From Noviherbaspirillum_A sp963522035 (GTDB taxonomy: Bacteria > Pseudomonadota > Gammaproteobacteria > Burkholderiales > Burkholderiaceae_D), in contig CAUQYP010000013.1 of NCBI GenBank assembly GCA_963522035.1, positions 1 through 43,400 of the forward strand: a stretch of DNA of 43,400 bases. The letters run 5' to 3'. Below the pieces are notes generated by a model, which was not told where the DNA came from, made no database searches, and was given only the letters and a program-made list of their open reading frames with translations. The translations under genes and the position numbers were made by a program. Below are positions 35,265 to 43,366 of the stretch, piece after piece (positions within the stretch are counted from its first letter, which is position 1; every line of letters begins with the position of its first letter).

Positions 35265-36530
35265 CTACAGGACCAGCACAGCGCGGAAGTCATTGACATT
35301 GGTCCGGGTAGGGCCGGTCATGACCAGGTCGCCGAGACCGGCGAAGAATCCGTAGGCGTCGTTCGCTTCCAGCATGGGCCGCGCGGCAAGTCCCGCCGCG
35401 GCTGCGCGTGCCAGCGTGTCGGGCGCGGCCAGCGCGCCGGCATTGTCTTCGGAGCCGTCGATGCCGTCGGTGTCGCAGGCGATTGCATGCACGCCCTCCA
35501 TGCCCTGCAGCGCACAGACCAGGCCCAGCAGGAACTCGGCATTGCGCCCGCCCTGGCCCTCGCCGCGCACCGTCACCGTGGCTTCCCCGCCGGAGAGGAT
35601 GACGCACGGCTTCCTGAACGGCTGCCCGTGCAGCGCAACCTGGCGTGCGATCGCTGCATGGGCATAACCGATGTCGCGCGCCTCGCCCTCGATCGCGTCC
35701 GACAGGATATAAGGCGTGACGCCTGCCTTTAATGCAACCGCGGCGGCAGCCTCGAGCGCGTGCTGGGCAGTGGCTACTACCTGGTGCCGGTTGCCGGCAA
35801 AGCGTGCATCGCCGGGCTTGGGCGTTTCACCGGCGCCGCTGGCCAGGTGCTCGAAAACGGCAGGCGGCGGCGCAATGGCGTACTTCTGCAGCACCGCCAG
35901 CGCGTCGGCGCAGGTGGTCGCGTCCGGCAGGGTCGGGCCGCTTGCCACCATGGCAGGGTCGTCCGCCGGCACGTCGGAAATGAGCAGCGTCACTACCGTG
36001 GCCGGCGCACAGGCCACTGCCAGGCGGCCGCCCTTGATCAGCGACAGGTGCTTGCGCACACAATTGATTTCCGAGATGGTCGCGCCGCTTTTCAGCAGCG
36101 CCCGGTTGATTTCCTGCTTCTGCGCCAGCGTAATGCCTTCCGCCGGCATGTTGAGCAGCGCCGAACCGCCGCCGGAGACCAGGCAGAGCACCAGGTCGGA
36201 CGGCTGCAGGCCGGCAGTCATCTGCAGCATGCGCCGCGCTGCGTCCTGGCCGGCCGCGTCCGGCACCGGGTGCGCAGCTTCGACCACCTCGATGGACCGG
36301 CATTGCACACCATGGCCGTAGCGGGTGACTACCAGGCCTTCCAGTGGTCCGTTCCAGTTGTCCTCGACTACTTTCGCCATCGCTGCGGCGGCCTTGCCAG
36401 CGCCGATGACCAGCGTGCGGCCGCCTTCGGGCGGCGCTGGAAGGAAGGGCGGCAGGCAGCGCTCCGCGCTGACGGCGTCTACCGCGCTGGCATACAAATC
36501 GTGCAGGAATTCACTTGGATGGAATGGCAT
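35265..36530 (-). CDS. ttuD: Glycerate 2-kinase (GK-II/MOFRL family)
   Basis: 421 residues. Phosphorylates D-glycerate to 2-phosphoglycerate; older annotations call the family hydroxypyruvate reductase TtuD. Family marks: LVIGAGKAAAAMAKVVED, LVLCLVSGGGSALL, the Lys in EINCVRKHLSLIKGG, LISDVPADDPAMVASGPT, and in the MOFRL domain LSGGEATVTVRGEGQGGRNAEF and ACDTDGIDGSEDNAGA. Length is normal. It fits downstream of glyoxylate carboligase/tartronate semialdehyde reductase, linking glycolate oxidation (glcEF at the left edge) to glycolysis via the adjacent pyruvate kinase. Confidence 0.93.
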   Translation of the reverse strand: MPFHPSEFLHDLYASAVDAVSAERCLPPFLPAPPEGGRTLVIGAGKAAAAMAKVVEDNWNGPLEGLVVTRYGHGVQCRSIEVVEAAHPVPDAAGQDAARRMLQMTAGLQPSDLVLCLVSGGGSALLNMPAEGITLAQKQEINRALLKSGATISEINCVRKHLSLIKGGRLAVACAPATVVTLLISDVPADDPAMVASGPTLPDATTCADALAVLQKYAIAPPPAVFEHLASGAGETPKPGDARFAGNRHQVVATAQHALEAAAAVALKAGVTPYILSDAIEGEARDIGYAHAAIARQVALHGQPFRKPCVILSGGEATVTVRGEGQGGRNAEFLLGLVCALQGMEGVHAIACDTDGIDGSEDNAGALAAPDTLARAAAAGLAARPMLEANDAYGFFAGLGDLVMTGPTRTNVNDFRAVLVL

Positions 36531-36817
36531 GTCGCGGCAATACCTTCGGAGTACGAACGTGTGCAGGCCTGAGCCGGCATCGCGTCCAGATGGATGAAAC
36601 AGGACTGCAGCGATTCTATGGCCGGCAAGACGGCTTGATAAGATGCAAAACCCTCAACACATCCGGTACTCCAGGTATCGGGTGAATTCATCGCGGGATA
36701 GGATGGATACGGAAGCGTTGAGCAAAGCCCGCGCGATGCAGCATTGGAAGGCCAGGCCGCGGTTGGAAGCCAGTGAAGGGATGGACGGCATCGCCGCTGT
36801 TTTCCGGCTCGCCAAAG

Positions 36818-36846
36818 AAAAAACCCGCAATCGATACCGATGCGGG
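36818..36846 (-). terminator. Terminator-like hairpin (distal)
   Basis: On the minus strand CCCGCA and TGCGGG (6-bp arms, extended by CGG/TCG-type pairs inside) are followed by TTTTTT. It may end a short transcript beginning after the proximal hairpin. Confidence 0.65.
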
Positions 36847-36955
36847 CTTCCCCTGTCTTCTCGCTCCCCAGCTCTTAGGCATGGATTTTGTGGACGAATA
36901 ATGAATGCAAATGCATCCCCTGTCTACATGCAGTGCAGCATTTACTCCAGGCAAG

Positions 36956-36986
36956 AAAAAGCCCGCTGGCTTGAACGCAGCGGGCT
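36956..36986 (-). terminator. Terminator-like hairpin (proximal), probably of cheB
   Basis: On the minus strand AGCCCGCTG and CAGCGGGCT (9-bp arms) flank CGTTCAAGC and are followed by TTTTTC. It lies about 260 bases after the cheB stop. Confidence 0.75.
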
Positions 36987-37247
36987 GAAATCCATACCTT
37001 GGGGAATGGAGGAGACAGGTGCATGGTAAGGCAGGCTGCCGGGGATGTAAGTCAGCGAATGCCCGAAGCTGTTGTAGGACTTTCCCTGCCTGGCGAATAT
37101 GGTGCTGGTATTGTTGCCTACCGCCAGCTCCGGAGGATGCGGCCGGTCATGGTCGGGAACATGCCCGACGCCGGAAATCGCATGCCAAGAGTGTAAGCGG
37201 TCAATATGTAAGCACGATGACTTGAAGCACCGGCCAACACAGGCTAT

Positions 37248-38288
37248 TTATTCATCCTTCTCCGTGGCTTCCTCGAGCAGGCTGTCGCCACTGAACTGGC
37301 GGCTTGAAAGCACGGTGTCCCGCAGTTTCAACGCCTGCTCCCGCGCGATCTTTGCCTGCGCCTTGTACACTTCCGCAGCGGCAAGCTGGCGGTCGTCATG
37401 CAATTCCTTGCCGGCCTGTTCCAGCAGCATGGCCGCTTCTTCCAGCCCGCGCATCGCTTTCCAGTAACTCTTGTCGACCGACTCGGTAATTTCCGACACC
37501 AGTGCGCTGGACGAATAGGCATGGCCGGTATGGCAGCGAAAACGGCTGCGCCCACCTTCCTTTAACTGGACCAGTACGCCATGGCATTCCGGGCAGGCGA
37601 ACGGCGACAGCTTGCCGACGTCCATGATGCCTTTTTCAAACGCGTCGCCTTCCACGGCAATGCTGACTTCGAGCCCCATTGCCTGATGGGCGTGTTCGCT
37701 GCCCCTATGCTCCAGTCTTGCGCCCTCCCTGACCAGCCGGTCCAGCAGGGGACCCATGTCGGACGCGGAAAGCACATGGTCGATGTCCACCTGCTGCATC
37801 GCGCTGGCCGGCATCGAGTCGACCATGCATTCGGCAAGTTCCTGGGTAATCGTAACGCCGCCCATGCGCTTGATGTTCCACAGCCCCGAAGTGCCGTCGT
37901 CCAGCGCGCCCGACAGCACGATGCCGACGACCCGTTCACGATAATGGAAGGCAGCGGAGCGGAACAGCGCGTCGACCGATGGCCGGTTGCGGTTTTCCTT
38001 TGGGCCGCGCGTGACGATGACACGGTCGCCCTCGATCAGCAGATGATGGTCGGGCGGGGCGATGTAGATATGTCCGGGCCTGAATTTTTCACCATCTTCC
38101 GGATGCCGCGCAGGCAACGGGCCGCTGCGGCTGAGGATCTCCGGTAATTTGCTGACGTAGTTGGGCGCGATGTGCATCACGACGAACACAGGCGCACCGA
38201 AGTCTGCAGGCAGCGAAGCGCTGAAAGCCATCAGGCTTTCGACGCCGCCAGCCGAAGCGCCAACAACGATGATGCGGTCGATGATCAT
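37248..38288 (-). CDS. Orphan CheB-type methylesterase without receiver domain, with zinc-ribbon-like tail
   Basis: 346 residues from ATG 38288 (AAAGG five bases upstream; a GTG two codons earlier is less likely). The CheB methylesterase domain fills residues 1-190: catalytic Ser in VVGASAGGVESL, His in VVMHIAPNYVS and Asp in GIVLSGALDDGTSG. No CheY-like receiver precedes it. Residues ~230-260 have a zinc-ribbon-like CPECH-x17-CHTGH pattern, and the C-terminal ~80 residues are helical. CheB removes methyl groups from or deamidates glutamates of chemoreceptors; with no receiver and no chemotaxis genes nearby, control must be different. Confidence 0.85.
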   Translation of the reverse strand: MIIDRIIVVGASAGGVESLMAFSASLPADFGAPVFVVMHIAPNYVSKLPEILSRSGPLPARHPEDGEKFRPGHIYIAPPDHHLLIEGDRVIVTRGPKENRNRPSVDALFRSAAFHYRERVVGIVLSGALDDGTSGLWNIKRMGGVTITQELAECMVDSMPASAMQQVDIDHVLSASDMGPLLDRLVREGARLEHRGSEHAHQAMGLEVSIAVEGDAFEKGIMDVGKLSPFACPECHGVLVQLKEGGRSRFRCHTGHAYSSSALVSEITESVDKSYWKAMRGLEEAAMLLEQAGKELHDDRQLAAAEVYKAQAKIAREQALKLRDTVLSSRQFSGDSLLEEATEKDE

Positions 38289-38344
38289 ATGCACCTTTAT
38301 GGGAATAAATAGTCAGACCCGGCAAGGTACCTGCCGTTCCGCAG

Positions 38345-38365
38345 AGAATACTTGCCATGTATTCT
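38345..38365. repeat. Inverted repeat between permease and cheB
   Basis: AGAATAC and GTATTCT (7-bp arms) flank TTGCCAT in the 118-base gap. It could be an operator for cheB or a weak transcript end of the permease gene. No T-tract follows. Confidence 0.35.
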
Positions 38366-38406
38366 ACAGTTGGCAGGTCTGGCAGTGATGAAACAACGGT
38401 AGGCTG

Positions 38407-40125
38407 CTACTTCGGCACAACCGGCGCAGTCACATAGCCGATCAGCGGGTCCGTCAGGCCCAGCACATGCAGTCCTATCATCCCAAGCACGCCCGCCAGC
38501 ACAAGGTAATAGATGGTCGGGAGTATCGTGATGCGCAGCGTGAGGCCTTCACGGCCCAGCAGTCCCACAGTCGCGGACGCCGCCACCACGTTGTGAATGG
38601 CGATCATGTTGCCGGCAGCAGCGCCCACGCTCTGGAGCGCCACCATCAGCGCGCCCGACAGGGTCAGCAGGCCGGCGGTCTCGAACTGGAACTGCGCAAG
38701 CATCAGGTTGCTGACGGTATTGGAGCCCGCAAGGAAAGCGCCGAGTGCGCCGACCGACGGCGCAAGCAGCGGATAGACATGGCCCATCAGGTCCGCAACG
38801 CCGCGCGCCATTGAAATCGGCATGCTGGCGAGGTCGTTCGCGTTGACGCCGGAGTTGATCATCACGCGCACCATCGGCACGGTAAAGATCAGCACGAAGC
38901 CTGCCCCCAGGATGGTGCCGCCCGAGTCGCGCACGCCGCGCATGAAGTCGGCGGCACGCATGCGGTGCAGGAAGAAGGTAAGGATGCAGACGAAGAGAAG
39001 GAGGCCGCCCGGCAGGTAGAGCGCCTGGAAATCGCCGCCGATGCCGCGTTCGCCCAGCAGGTCGGCGAACTTCAGGTTAACCGACTTGAGCGCGTCGCCA
39101 AAGGGTTTGACAGTGCGGGAGAGCACCAGCAACAGGGCCAGCAGCACATAGGGCAACCATGCCATGAAGCGCGAAATCTTGTTCTCGCCCATCCGGTCGA
39201 GCGACATCTGCAGCGTGCCGACCCAGGTTGCCGGCCACTCGGACGGCGGCGCGAAGTCCCAGGTGTCCCTGGGCACGAGAAAGCCCTTCCTGGCTGCCAG
39301 CGTGACGACCAGCAGACCCAGCAGGCCGCCGATGATGGACGGAAATTCCGGGCCCAGGAAAACGCCGGCGAGCATGTACGGAATGGTAAAGGCGAAGGCT
39401 GCGAACAGCGCGAAGGGGGCGATGGACAGCCCCTCGGTCCACGAGCGATTACGGCCGAAGAAGCGCGTCATCACCATGATCAGGAACAGGGGCATCAGCG
39501 TGCCGCAGATGCCATGCAGGATCGCCACCTCGGAGACGATCACGCGAAACAGCGCGTCCCATTCGAGGCCCTTGCCGGCCAGCGCCGAAGTCAGCGCCAC
39601 CCGGTCCAGGCCGCCCTGCACGCCCACCAGCATCGGGGTTCCGACGGCGCCGAAGGAGACCGGCGTCGACTGGATCATCATGCCGAATACGACGGCCGCC
39701 ATGGCCGGAAAGCCCACCGCCACCATCAGCGGCGCGGCTACTGCGGCAGGCGTGCCAAACCCGGATGCGCCTTCGATGAAGCTGCCGAACAGCCATGCGA
39801 TGAGGATGACCTGGATGCGGCGGTCGGGGCTGATATCGGCAAAGCCGGCGCGTATAGTGGAAATTGCCCCGGAATACTTGAGCGTATTGAGCAGCATGAT
39901 CGCGCCGAAGATGATCCACAGCAGGCCGGCCGTGAGTATCAGGCCCTGCAGCGACGACGCCAGCACGCGATTAAGGCTCATGCCCCAGACGCCCATTGCA
40001 ATCGCAGCGGTGACGAGAAAGACGATCGGCATTGTCACCTTAGCCGACATCCTGAACGCCACCAGCAGGACGCCGGACAGAAGGATGGGGGTGAAAGCCA
40101 GCAAGGCAAGAAAGCCGCTGTTCAT
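38407..40125 (-). CDS. lctP: L-lactate/glycolate permease (LctP family)
   Basis: 572 residues, at least a dozen membrane segments. The LctP/LldP family moves L-lactate, D-lactate and glycolate with protons; E. coli GlcA, the glycolate permease, belongs to it. Family marks: EGASGFGTPAAVAAPLMVAVGFP, TPVSFGAVGTPMLVG, GSNTVSNLMLAQFQFETA and VGAAAGNMIAIHNVVAASATVGL. AGGAG lies about six bases before the ATG. With glcEF and glycerate 2-kinase in the window, glycolate is as likely a substrate as lactate. No lactate dehydrogenase is adjacent. Confidence 0.92.
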   Translation of the reverse strand: MNSGFLALLAFTPILLSGVLLVAFRMSAKVTMPIVFLVTAAIAMGVWGMSLNRVLASSLQGLILTAGLLWIIFGAIMLLNTLKYSGAISTIRAGFADISPDRRIQVILIAWLFGSFIEGASGFGTPAAVAAPLMVAVGFPAMAAVVFGMMIQSTPVSFGAVGTPMLVGVQGGLDRVALTSALAGKGLEWDALFRVIVSEVAILHGICGTLMPLFLIMVMTRFFGRNRSWTEGLSIAPFALFAAFAFTIPYMLAGVFLGPEFPSIIGGLLGLLVVTLAARKGFLVPRDTWDFAPPSEWPATWVGTLQMSLDRMGENKISRFMAWLPYVLLALLLVLSRTVKPFGDALKSVNLKFADLLGERGIGGDFQALYLPGGLLLFVCILTFFLHRMRAADFMRGVRDSGGTILGAGFVLIFTVPMVRVMINSGVNANDLASMPISMARGVADLMGHVYPLLAPSVGALGAFLAGSNTVSNLMLAQFQFETAGLLTLSGALMVALQSVGAAAGNMIAIHNVVAASATVGLLGREGLTLRITILPTIYYLVLAGVLGMIGLHVLGLTDPLIGYVTAPVVPK

Positions 40126-40448
40126 GATATCTCCTGATTTTTTTGCTTGTTCGCTTCCGTTGCGCTGCTACGCAAAAGGAATAAAGCCGGTGATGATATT
40201 GAAGTGGCAATAGTGTGTCTATAGCCTGGTCAACGCATGACACATGAAATGTTTGCATGCTTACCGTTAGCGATAAACATGCATGATCGTTCGCAGTCGT
40301 GCTATCGGATGTCCGGCCGGCTTCTGTCGACAGCGTTCCGAACCTGGGTTGCGCGTGTGCAAAGATTTCGACCCGGTATAGCGTGGCATAGCATGGAACG
40401 ATGGCGATTTTTTCAACTCAAATTTTTCCCCTGAACCTGGAGAAAAAC
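40126..40448. promoter_or_regulatory. Divergent promoter region between the permease and the PepSY-like gene
   Basis: 323 bases with no supported ORF. TGCATG (40254-40259) and CATGCA (40278-40283) form a small spaced inverted repeat. No clear sigma-70 hexamer pair could be assigned with confidence. Ribosome-binding sites lie at both ends: AGGAG for the permease and GGAG for the plus-strand gene. Confidence 0.4.
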
Positions 40449-40718
40449 ATGAAATTGTTCACCGCCTGTGCACCGACCCTAGCCGCTTTCCTGTTCGCGG
40501 TAGCGCCGCATTCTTATGCTGCGGATGAAAAAGGGCTACCAGCCAGCCAGTTGATTGCCGCCATTCAAAGTGCAACAGCGTCGACACCGGGAAACGTCAA
40601 GGAAGTCGAGGTGGATACGCATAACGGCCAAGTGGTGATTGAGGTGACGATTGTCGGCTCCGACGGCCGGGAAAAAGAAATCAAGGTTAATCCGGCGAAT
40701 AACCAGGTCGTGCCGTGA
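40449..40718 (+). CDS. Small periplasmic PepSY-like protein
   Basis: 89 residues from the ATG at 40449 (GGAG upstream). Signal peptide MKLFTACAPTLAAFLFAVAPHSYA, cleaved before ADEKG. The mature part has one PepSY-like alpha-beta unit: LPASQLIAAIQSA, then VKEVEVDTHNGQVVIEVTIV, then REKEIKVNPANNQVV. PepSY domains occur in peptidase inhibitors and periplasmic proteins of unclear role. The extra 16 codons of the longer ORF precede the ribosome-binding site and are excluded. Confidence 0.75.
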   Translation: MKLFTACAPTLAAFLFAVAPHSYAADEKGLPASQLIAAIQSATASTPGNVKEVEVDTHNGQVVIEVTIVGSDGREKEIKVNPANNQVVP

Positions 40719-41238
40719 ATGCGGTAGTCACATAGTTTCAGCTGCATCAGCGGGCTGTGTTTATGCCATTTTCCCGCTGCAGGACCGGCATTAGCGTGCC
40801 GGTCTGCTGTTTTTGTAGAGGGACAGCACAGGAAGTCTGGTAGCGGTCAGGCCGATGTATGTTAAGTCGACAAGTGCCGCGCTTTTGCCCAAAACACTGC
40901 ATGCTCGTCTGTCCCATAGGCGGAAATGACTGGCGAGCGACTTCCATCCCGAATCCATCTGCAAGTCCGTTCGCCATGACCTTGTGACAGGCATCCTGAA
41001 TCTGTCTGCCGCGCAGATCCATGGCAACACCCCCACCCCAAGTTTATTTTCCGTGTCGAAACATTTTACAACGGCACTATTGTCATTTCGCTTACTTCGC
41101 ATCGATAACATTCAAGCAATTGTTTATTAAGGTAAATATATTTACTGGAATAAACATTGCTATAGAGTAAATTATCGGGCGGCAACGTCCAAGGCGACGT
41201 ACGAATCGGCGTTCACAATGAATATCAGGGGGTTTGCA
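40719..41238. other. Intergenic region upstream of the PEP-CTERM gene
   Basis: 520 bases. A 91-codon minus-strand ORF (40747-41022) has no ribosome-binding site or recognisable composition and is not called. From about 41100 on the sequence turns AT-rich and contains the palindrome and sigma-54-like promoter listed separately. Confidence 0.5.
41132..41161 (+). promoter_or_regulatory. Candidate sigma-54 promoter with adjacent palindrome
   Basis: TGGAATAAACATTGCT (41146-41161) has the GG-N10-GC spacing of -24/-12 promoters and a perfect TTGCT -12 element; the -24 element keeps TGG but loses CAC. Directly upstream is the perfect palindrome GTAAATATATTTAC (41132-41145). RpoN with the PrsK/PrsR pair controls PEP-CTERM genes in several betaproteobacteria, which supports the call. 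Confidence 0.5.
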
Positions 41239-41922
41239 ATGAAATTTCTTAAAAAAACACTGCTGGGCATGGCAGTTGCAACAATCAGCGCAATTGCGAT
41301 AAGCCAGCCGGCTGCAGCAATGACCATTACGGTAACTGGCATGGAATACAGCAACCCGACAAGCGCGTCCATCCAGTCAGGTTCGACAAAACTGAACGTC
41401 CACGCCGGCGAGTTCAGGGCAACGAGTGGCGCCGACAGCTTCCTGGCCTGGTGTGTGGACGTATTTCAGCTGACCGTATTCAATACAGCAGTAACGGACT
41501 ACAAGCTTGCCAGCGCGAGCGAAGCCATGGGCTTCAACGCCGGCAAGCTTGCGCTGCTGGCCACGGAAGCACTGGATCTGGTGAAAGACAACATCACGTC
41601 AGGCGCTTTCCAGTTGGCTGCATGGGAGATCGTCACTGAAACATCCTCGGTCTATAACCTGGGTGCCGGCAACTTCAAGGTAGACAATATAAGCGCTGCG
41701 CAAAAGTCGCTGGCGCAGTCCTGGCTTGCCAACCTGCCGACGGTAAGCACGTACTCGCTCAGCATCTATACCAGCGCTAGCAAACAGGATCTGGCAGTAT
41801 TCGAAAAGCTGCCCGCGCCGCCGGCGTCCGTTCCTGAACCGGCAACCACGGCGTTGCTCGGCCTCGGCCTGCTCGGCTTTGCCGCGTCGCGTCGCAAACA
41901 GGCCAGGAGCAGCCAGGCCTGA
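41239..41922 (+). CDS. PEP-CTERM sorting-domain protein
   Basis: 227 residues from the ATG at 41239, preceded by AGGGGG; a start seven codons earlier is less likely. Signal peptide MKFLKKTLLGMAVATISAIA...AAA (~27 residues), a ~165-residue secreted domain with one Trp-Cys site (FLAWCVDVFQ), and the C-terminal sorting signal VPEPATTALLGLGLLGFAAS followed by RRK. Exosortase cleaves at PEP after export; these proteins accompany exopolysaccharide and floc or biofilm formation. The domain FLAWCVDV...FQLAAWEIV is seen in many short PEP-CTERM proteins, function unknown. No exosortase gene is in the window. Confidence 0.92.
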   Translation: MKFLKKTLLGMAVATISAIAISQPAAAMTITVTGMEYSNPTSASIQSGSTKLNVHAGEFRATSGADSFLAWCVDVFQLTVFNTAVTDYKLASASEAMGFNAGKLALLATEALDLVKDNITSGAFQLAAWEIVTETSSVYNLGAGNFKVDNISAAQKSLAQSWLANLPTVSTYSLSIYTSASKQDLAVFEKLPAPPASVPEPATTALLGLGLLGFAASRRKQARSSQA

Positions 41923-41936
41923 GCCGTCCAGCTATT

Positions 41937-41968
41937 GAAAAAAGCCCGCTAGCCATGCGGGCTTTTTT
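41937..41968. terminator. Intrinsic terminator after the PEP-CTERM gene
   Basis: AAAGCCCGC (41941-41949) pairs with GCGGGCTTT (41957-41965) around TAGCCAT, followed by a six-T run. It starts 15 bases after the stop codon. Confidence 0.92.
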
Positions 41969-42111
41969 CATGGGCTCTCCGGCGTGCATCAGGAAAACCC
42001 AGGCCCCGGCTCAAGTTATCTGGATTTGTGCCGCTATCCACCTGTTGATCAACGCCGATTCAAGCGCCGTCGTGCAAGGCGCTGCAATGACTTATTGGCT
42101 GGTGGAATCGC

Positions 42112-42117
42112 TATACT
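42112..42117 (+). promoter_or_regulatory. Candidate -10 element of the diguanylate cyclase gene
   Basis: TATACT matches the sigma-70 -10 consensus at five of six positions; the -35 region is poor. Transcription from here would begin about 33 bases before the ATG at 42158, which supports that start over the longer ORF beginning at 41984. Confidence 0.4.
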
Positions 42118-42157
42118 TTGCGGCATTTTTCCAGCCTTCCGCCAGCCTTTTCTTCCC

Positions 42158-43309
42158 ATGCTTAGCCCCGTTACCCTCCTGCTTATCACCGCGGCCCTCA
42201 GCGTTACCATGCTGCTGGTGCTGGGTTCGCTCGTGCGCAGCGGCATTCCGGGCGTACGGTCCTGGTTTGCCGCCAACATCTTTGCCGTGGTGGCGCTGCT
42301 GCTGTACGCCGGGCGCGGGACACTGCCGCCGGTGTTGAGCATCGAGGCGGCGAACGGCTTGCTGGCCTTGTGCATTGCCGTCATCTACGCCGGTTTCCAG
42401 CAGTTTTTCCAGCGCCCGGCGCCGGTTCGCCTCCTGGCTGCGGGCTGGCTCTGCACCATGGCCGGCGTCGCCGGTTTCCATTACCTGGTCGACGCCATTG
42501 CGATGCGCACCGTGGCGGTTTCCCTGTTCCATGGCGCCGTATGCGCCGCGATCGGCAGTACGATCCTGCGTCACCGCAGCCGGGCAGGGTCGCGCTATTC
42601 CTATTTTTTCACGGCTGGCGTGGCCTTGCTGCTGGCAGCGAGCCATCTTGGGCGCGGCCTGATGTATGCGCTCCAGAGCGACATGCAGACTGCCGACTAC
42701 CAGAGCACTGCCTGGAACCTGTTTTTCCTGTCGGTCGGCACGCTGGTGCTGCCGCTCCTGACCATGGGCGGCATGATGATGGTGCACGACCGCCTCGTCA
42801 TGCGGGCCGAAGAACAGGCGAACCGCGATTATCTGACCGGCGCCTGGAGCCGGCGTGCGCTGTTTCAAATGGCTGAACGCGAACTGCGGCGCGCAGCGCG
42901 GCATGGCGAACCGGTGTCGCTGCTGGTGCTGGACGTGGATCATTTCAAACGGATCAATGACAGGCATGGCCATGCCGAGGGCGATCGCGTGCTGGTCGAC
43001 CTGGTCCTGCGCGCCAGCGCCATCGTGCGCGGCGTCGATTGCTTCGCCCGCCTCGGCGGCGAGGAATTCGCACTTTTCCTGCCACATTCGAACGCTGCCG
43101 CCGCCTTGCAGGTAGCACAGCGCTTGCGGCAGGTGCTGGAACAGCCGGCTGTCCCTTCCGCCGCCGCAAGCGGCTATACCGTCAGCATCGGCGTGGCCAC
43201 GCTGCACGCCGGCGAGTCGTTTTCCACGCTGCTGGCCAGGGCCGACGCGGCGCTCTACCAGGCCAAGCATGCGGGGCGTAACCGGGTCAGGGTGGCGGAA
43301 GCGGCCTGA
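42158..43309 (+). CDS. Membrane-bound diguanylate cyclase (GGDEF)
   Basis: 383 residues from ATG 42158. Residues ~1-205 form about six membrane helices (MLSPVTLLLITAALSVTMLL onward), a sensor of the MASE-like type. The GGDEF domain covers ~220-380: DYLTGAWSRRAL, LDVDHFKRINDRHGHAEGD, and the active site RLGGEEFALF. The product-inhibition I-site RGVD lies exactly five residues before GGEEF. The enzyme makes c-di-GMP from two GTP; there is no EAL domain. c-di-GMP commonly tunes type IV pili and matrix production, both encoded nearby. No strong ribosome-binding site is seen. Confidence 0.92.
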   Translation: MLSPVTLLLITAALSVTMLLVLGSLVRSGIPGVRSWFAANIFAVVALLLYAGRGTLPPVLSIEAANGLLALCIAVIYAGFQQFFQRPAPVRLLAAGWLCTMAGVAGFHYLVDAIAMRTVAVSLFHGAVCAAIGSTILRHRSRAGSRYSYFFTAGVALLLAASHLGRGLMYALQSDMQTADYQSTAWNLFFLSVGTLVLPLLTMGGMMMVHDRLVMRAEEQANRDYLTGAWSRRALFQMAERELRRAARHGEPVSLLVLDVDHFKRINDRHGHAEGDRVLVDLVLRASAIVRGVDCFARLGGEEFALFLPHSNAAAALQVAQRLRQVLEQPAVPSAAASGYTVSIGVATLHAGESFSTLLARADAALYQAKHAGRNRVRVAEAA

Positions 43310-43366
43310 ACTGGCGCCCCGTGGCGACCGGCGCTTGCCATTGCAGTTGCCCGCGCAGCGACAGTT

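Larger units (their letters stand above)
36531..37247. other. 717-base gap with two minus-strand terminator-like hairpins
   Basis: Same-strand genes flank this gap. It holds two hairpins each followed by a T-run on the minus strand (36956-36986 and 36818-36846), a repeated TCCCCTGTCT (36849-36858 and 36916-36925), and a small hairpin GTCGGG/CCCGAC (37152-37169). No ORF here has convincing protein character. The interval between the two terminators could encode a small RNA on the minus strand. Confidence 0.45.

Noticed and set aside
40254..40283. TGCATG...CATGCA inverted repeat upstream of the permease as a regulator site
   Set aside because: Arms of only 6 bp with an 18-bp spacer, no match to a known LldR/GlcC site; too weak to call.
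40747..41022. 91-codon minus-strand open frame upstream of the PEP-CTERM gene
   Set aside because: No start signal, no domain and unusual Gln/Cys/Arg content; left as intergenic.
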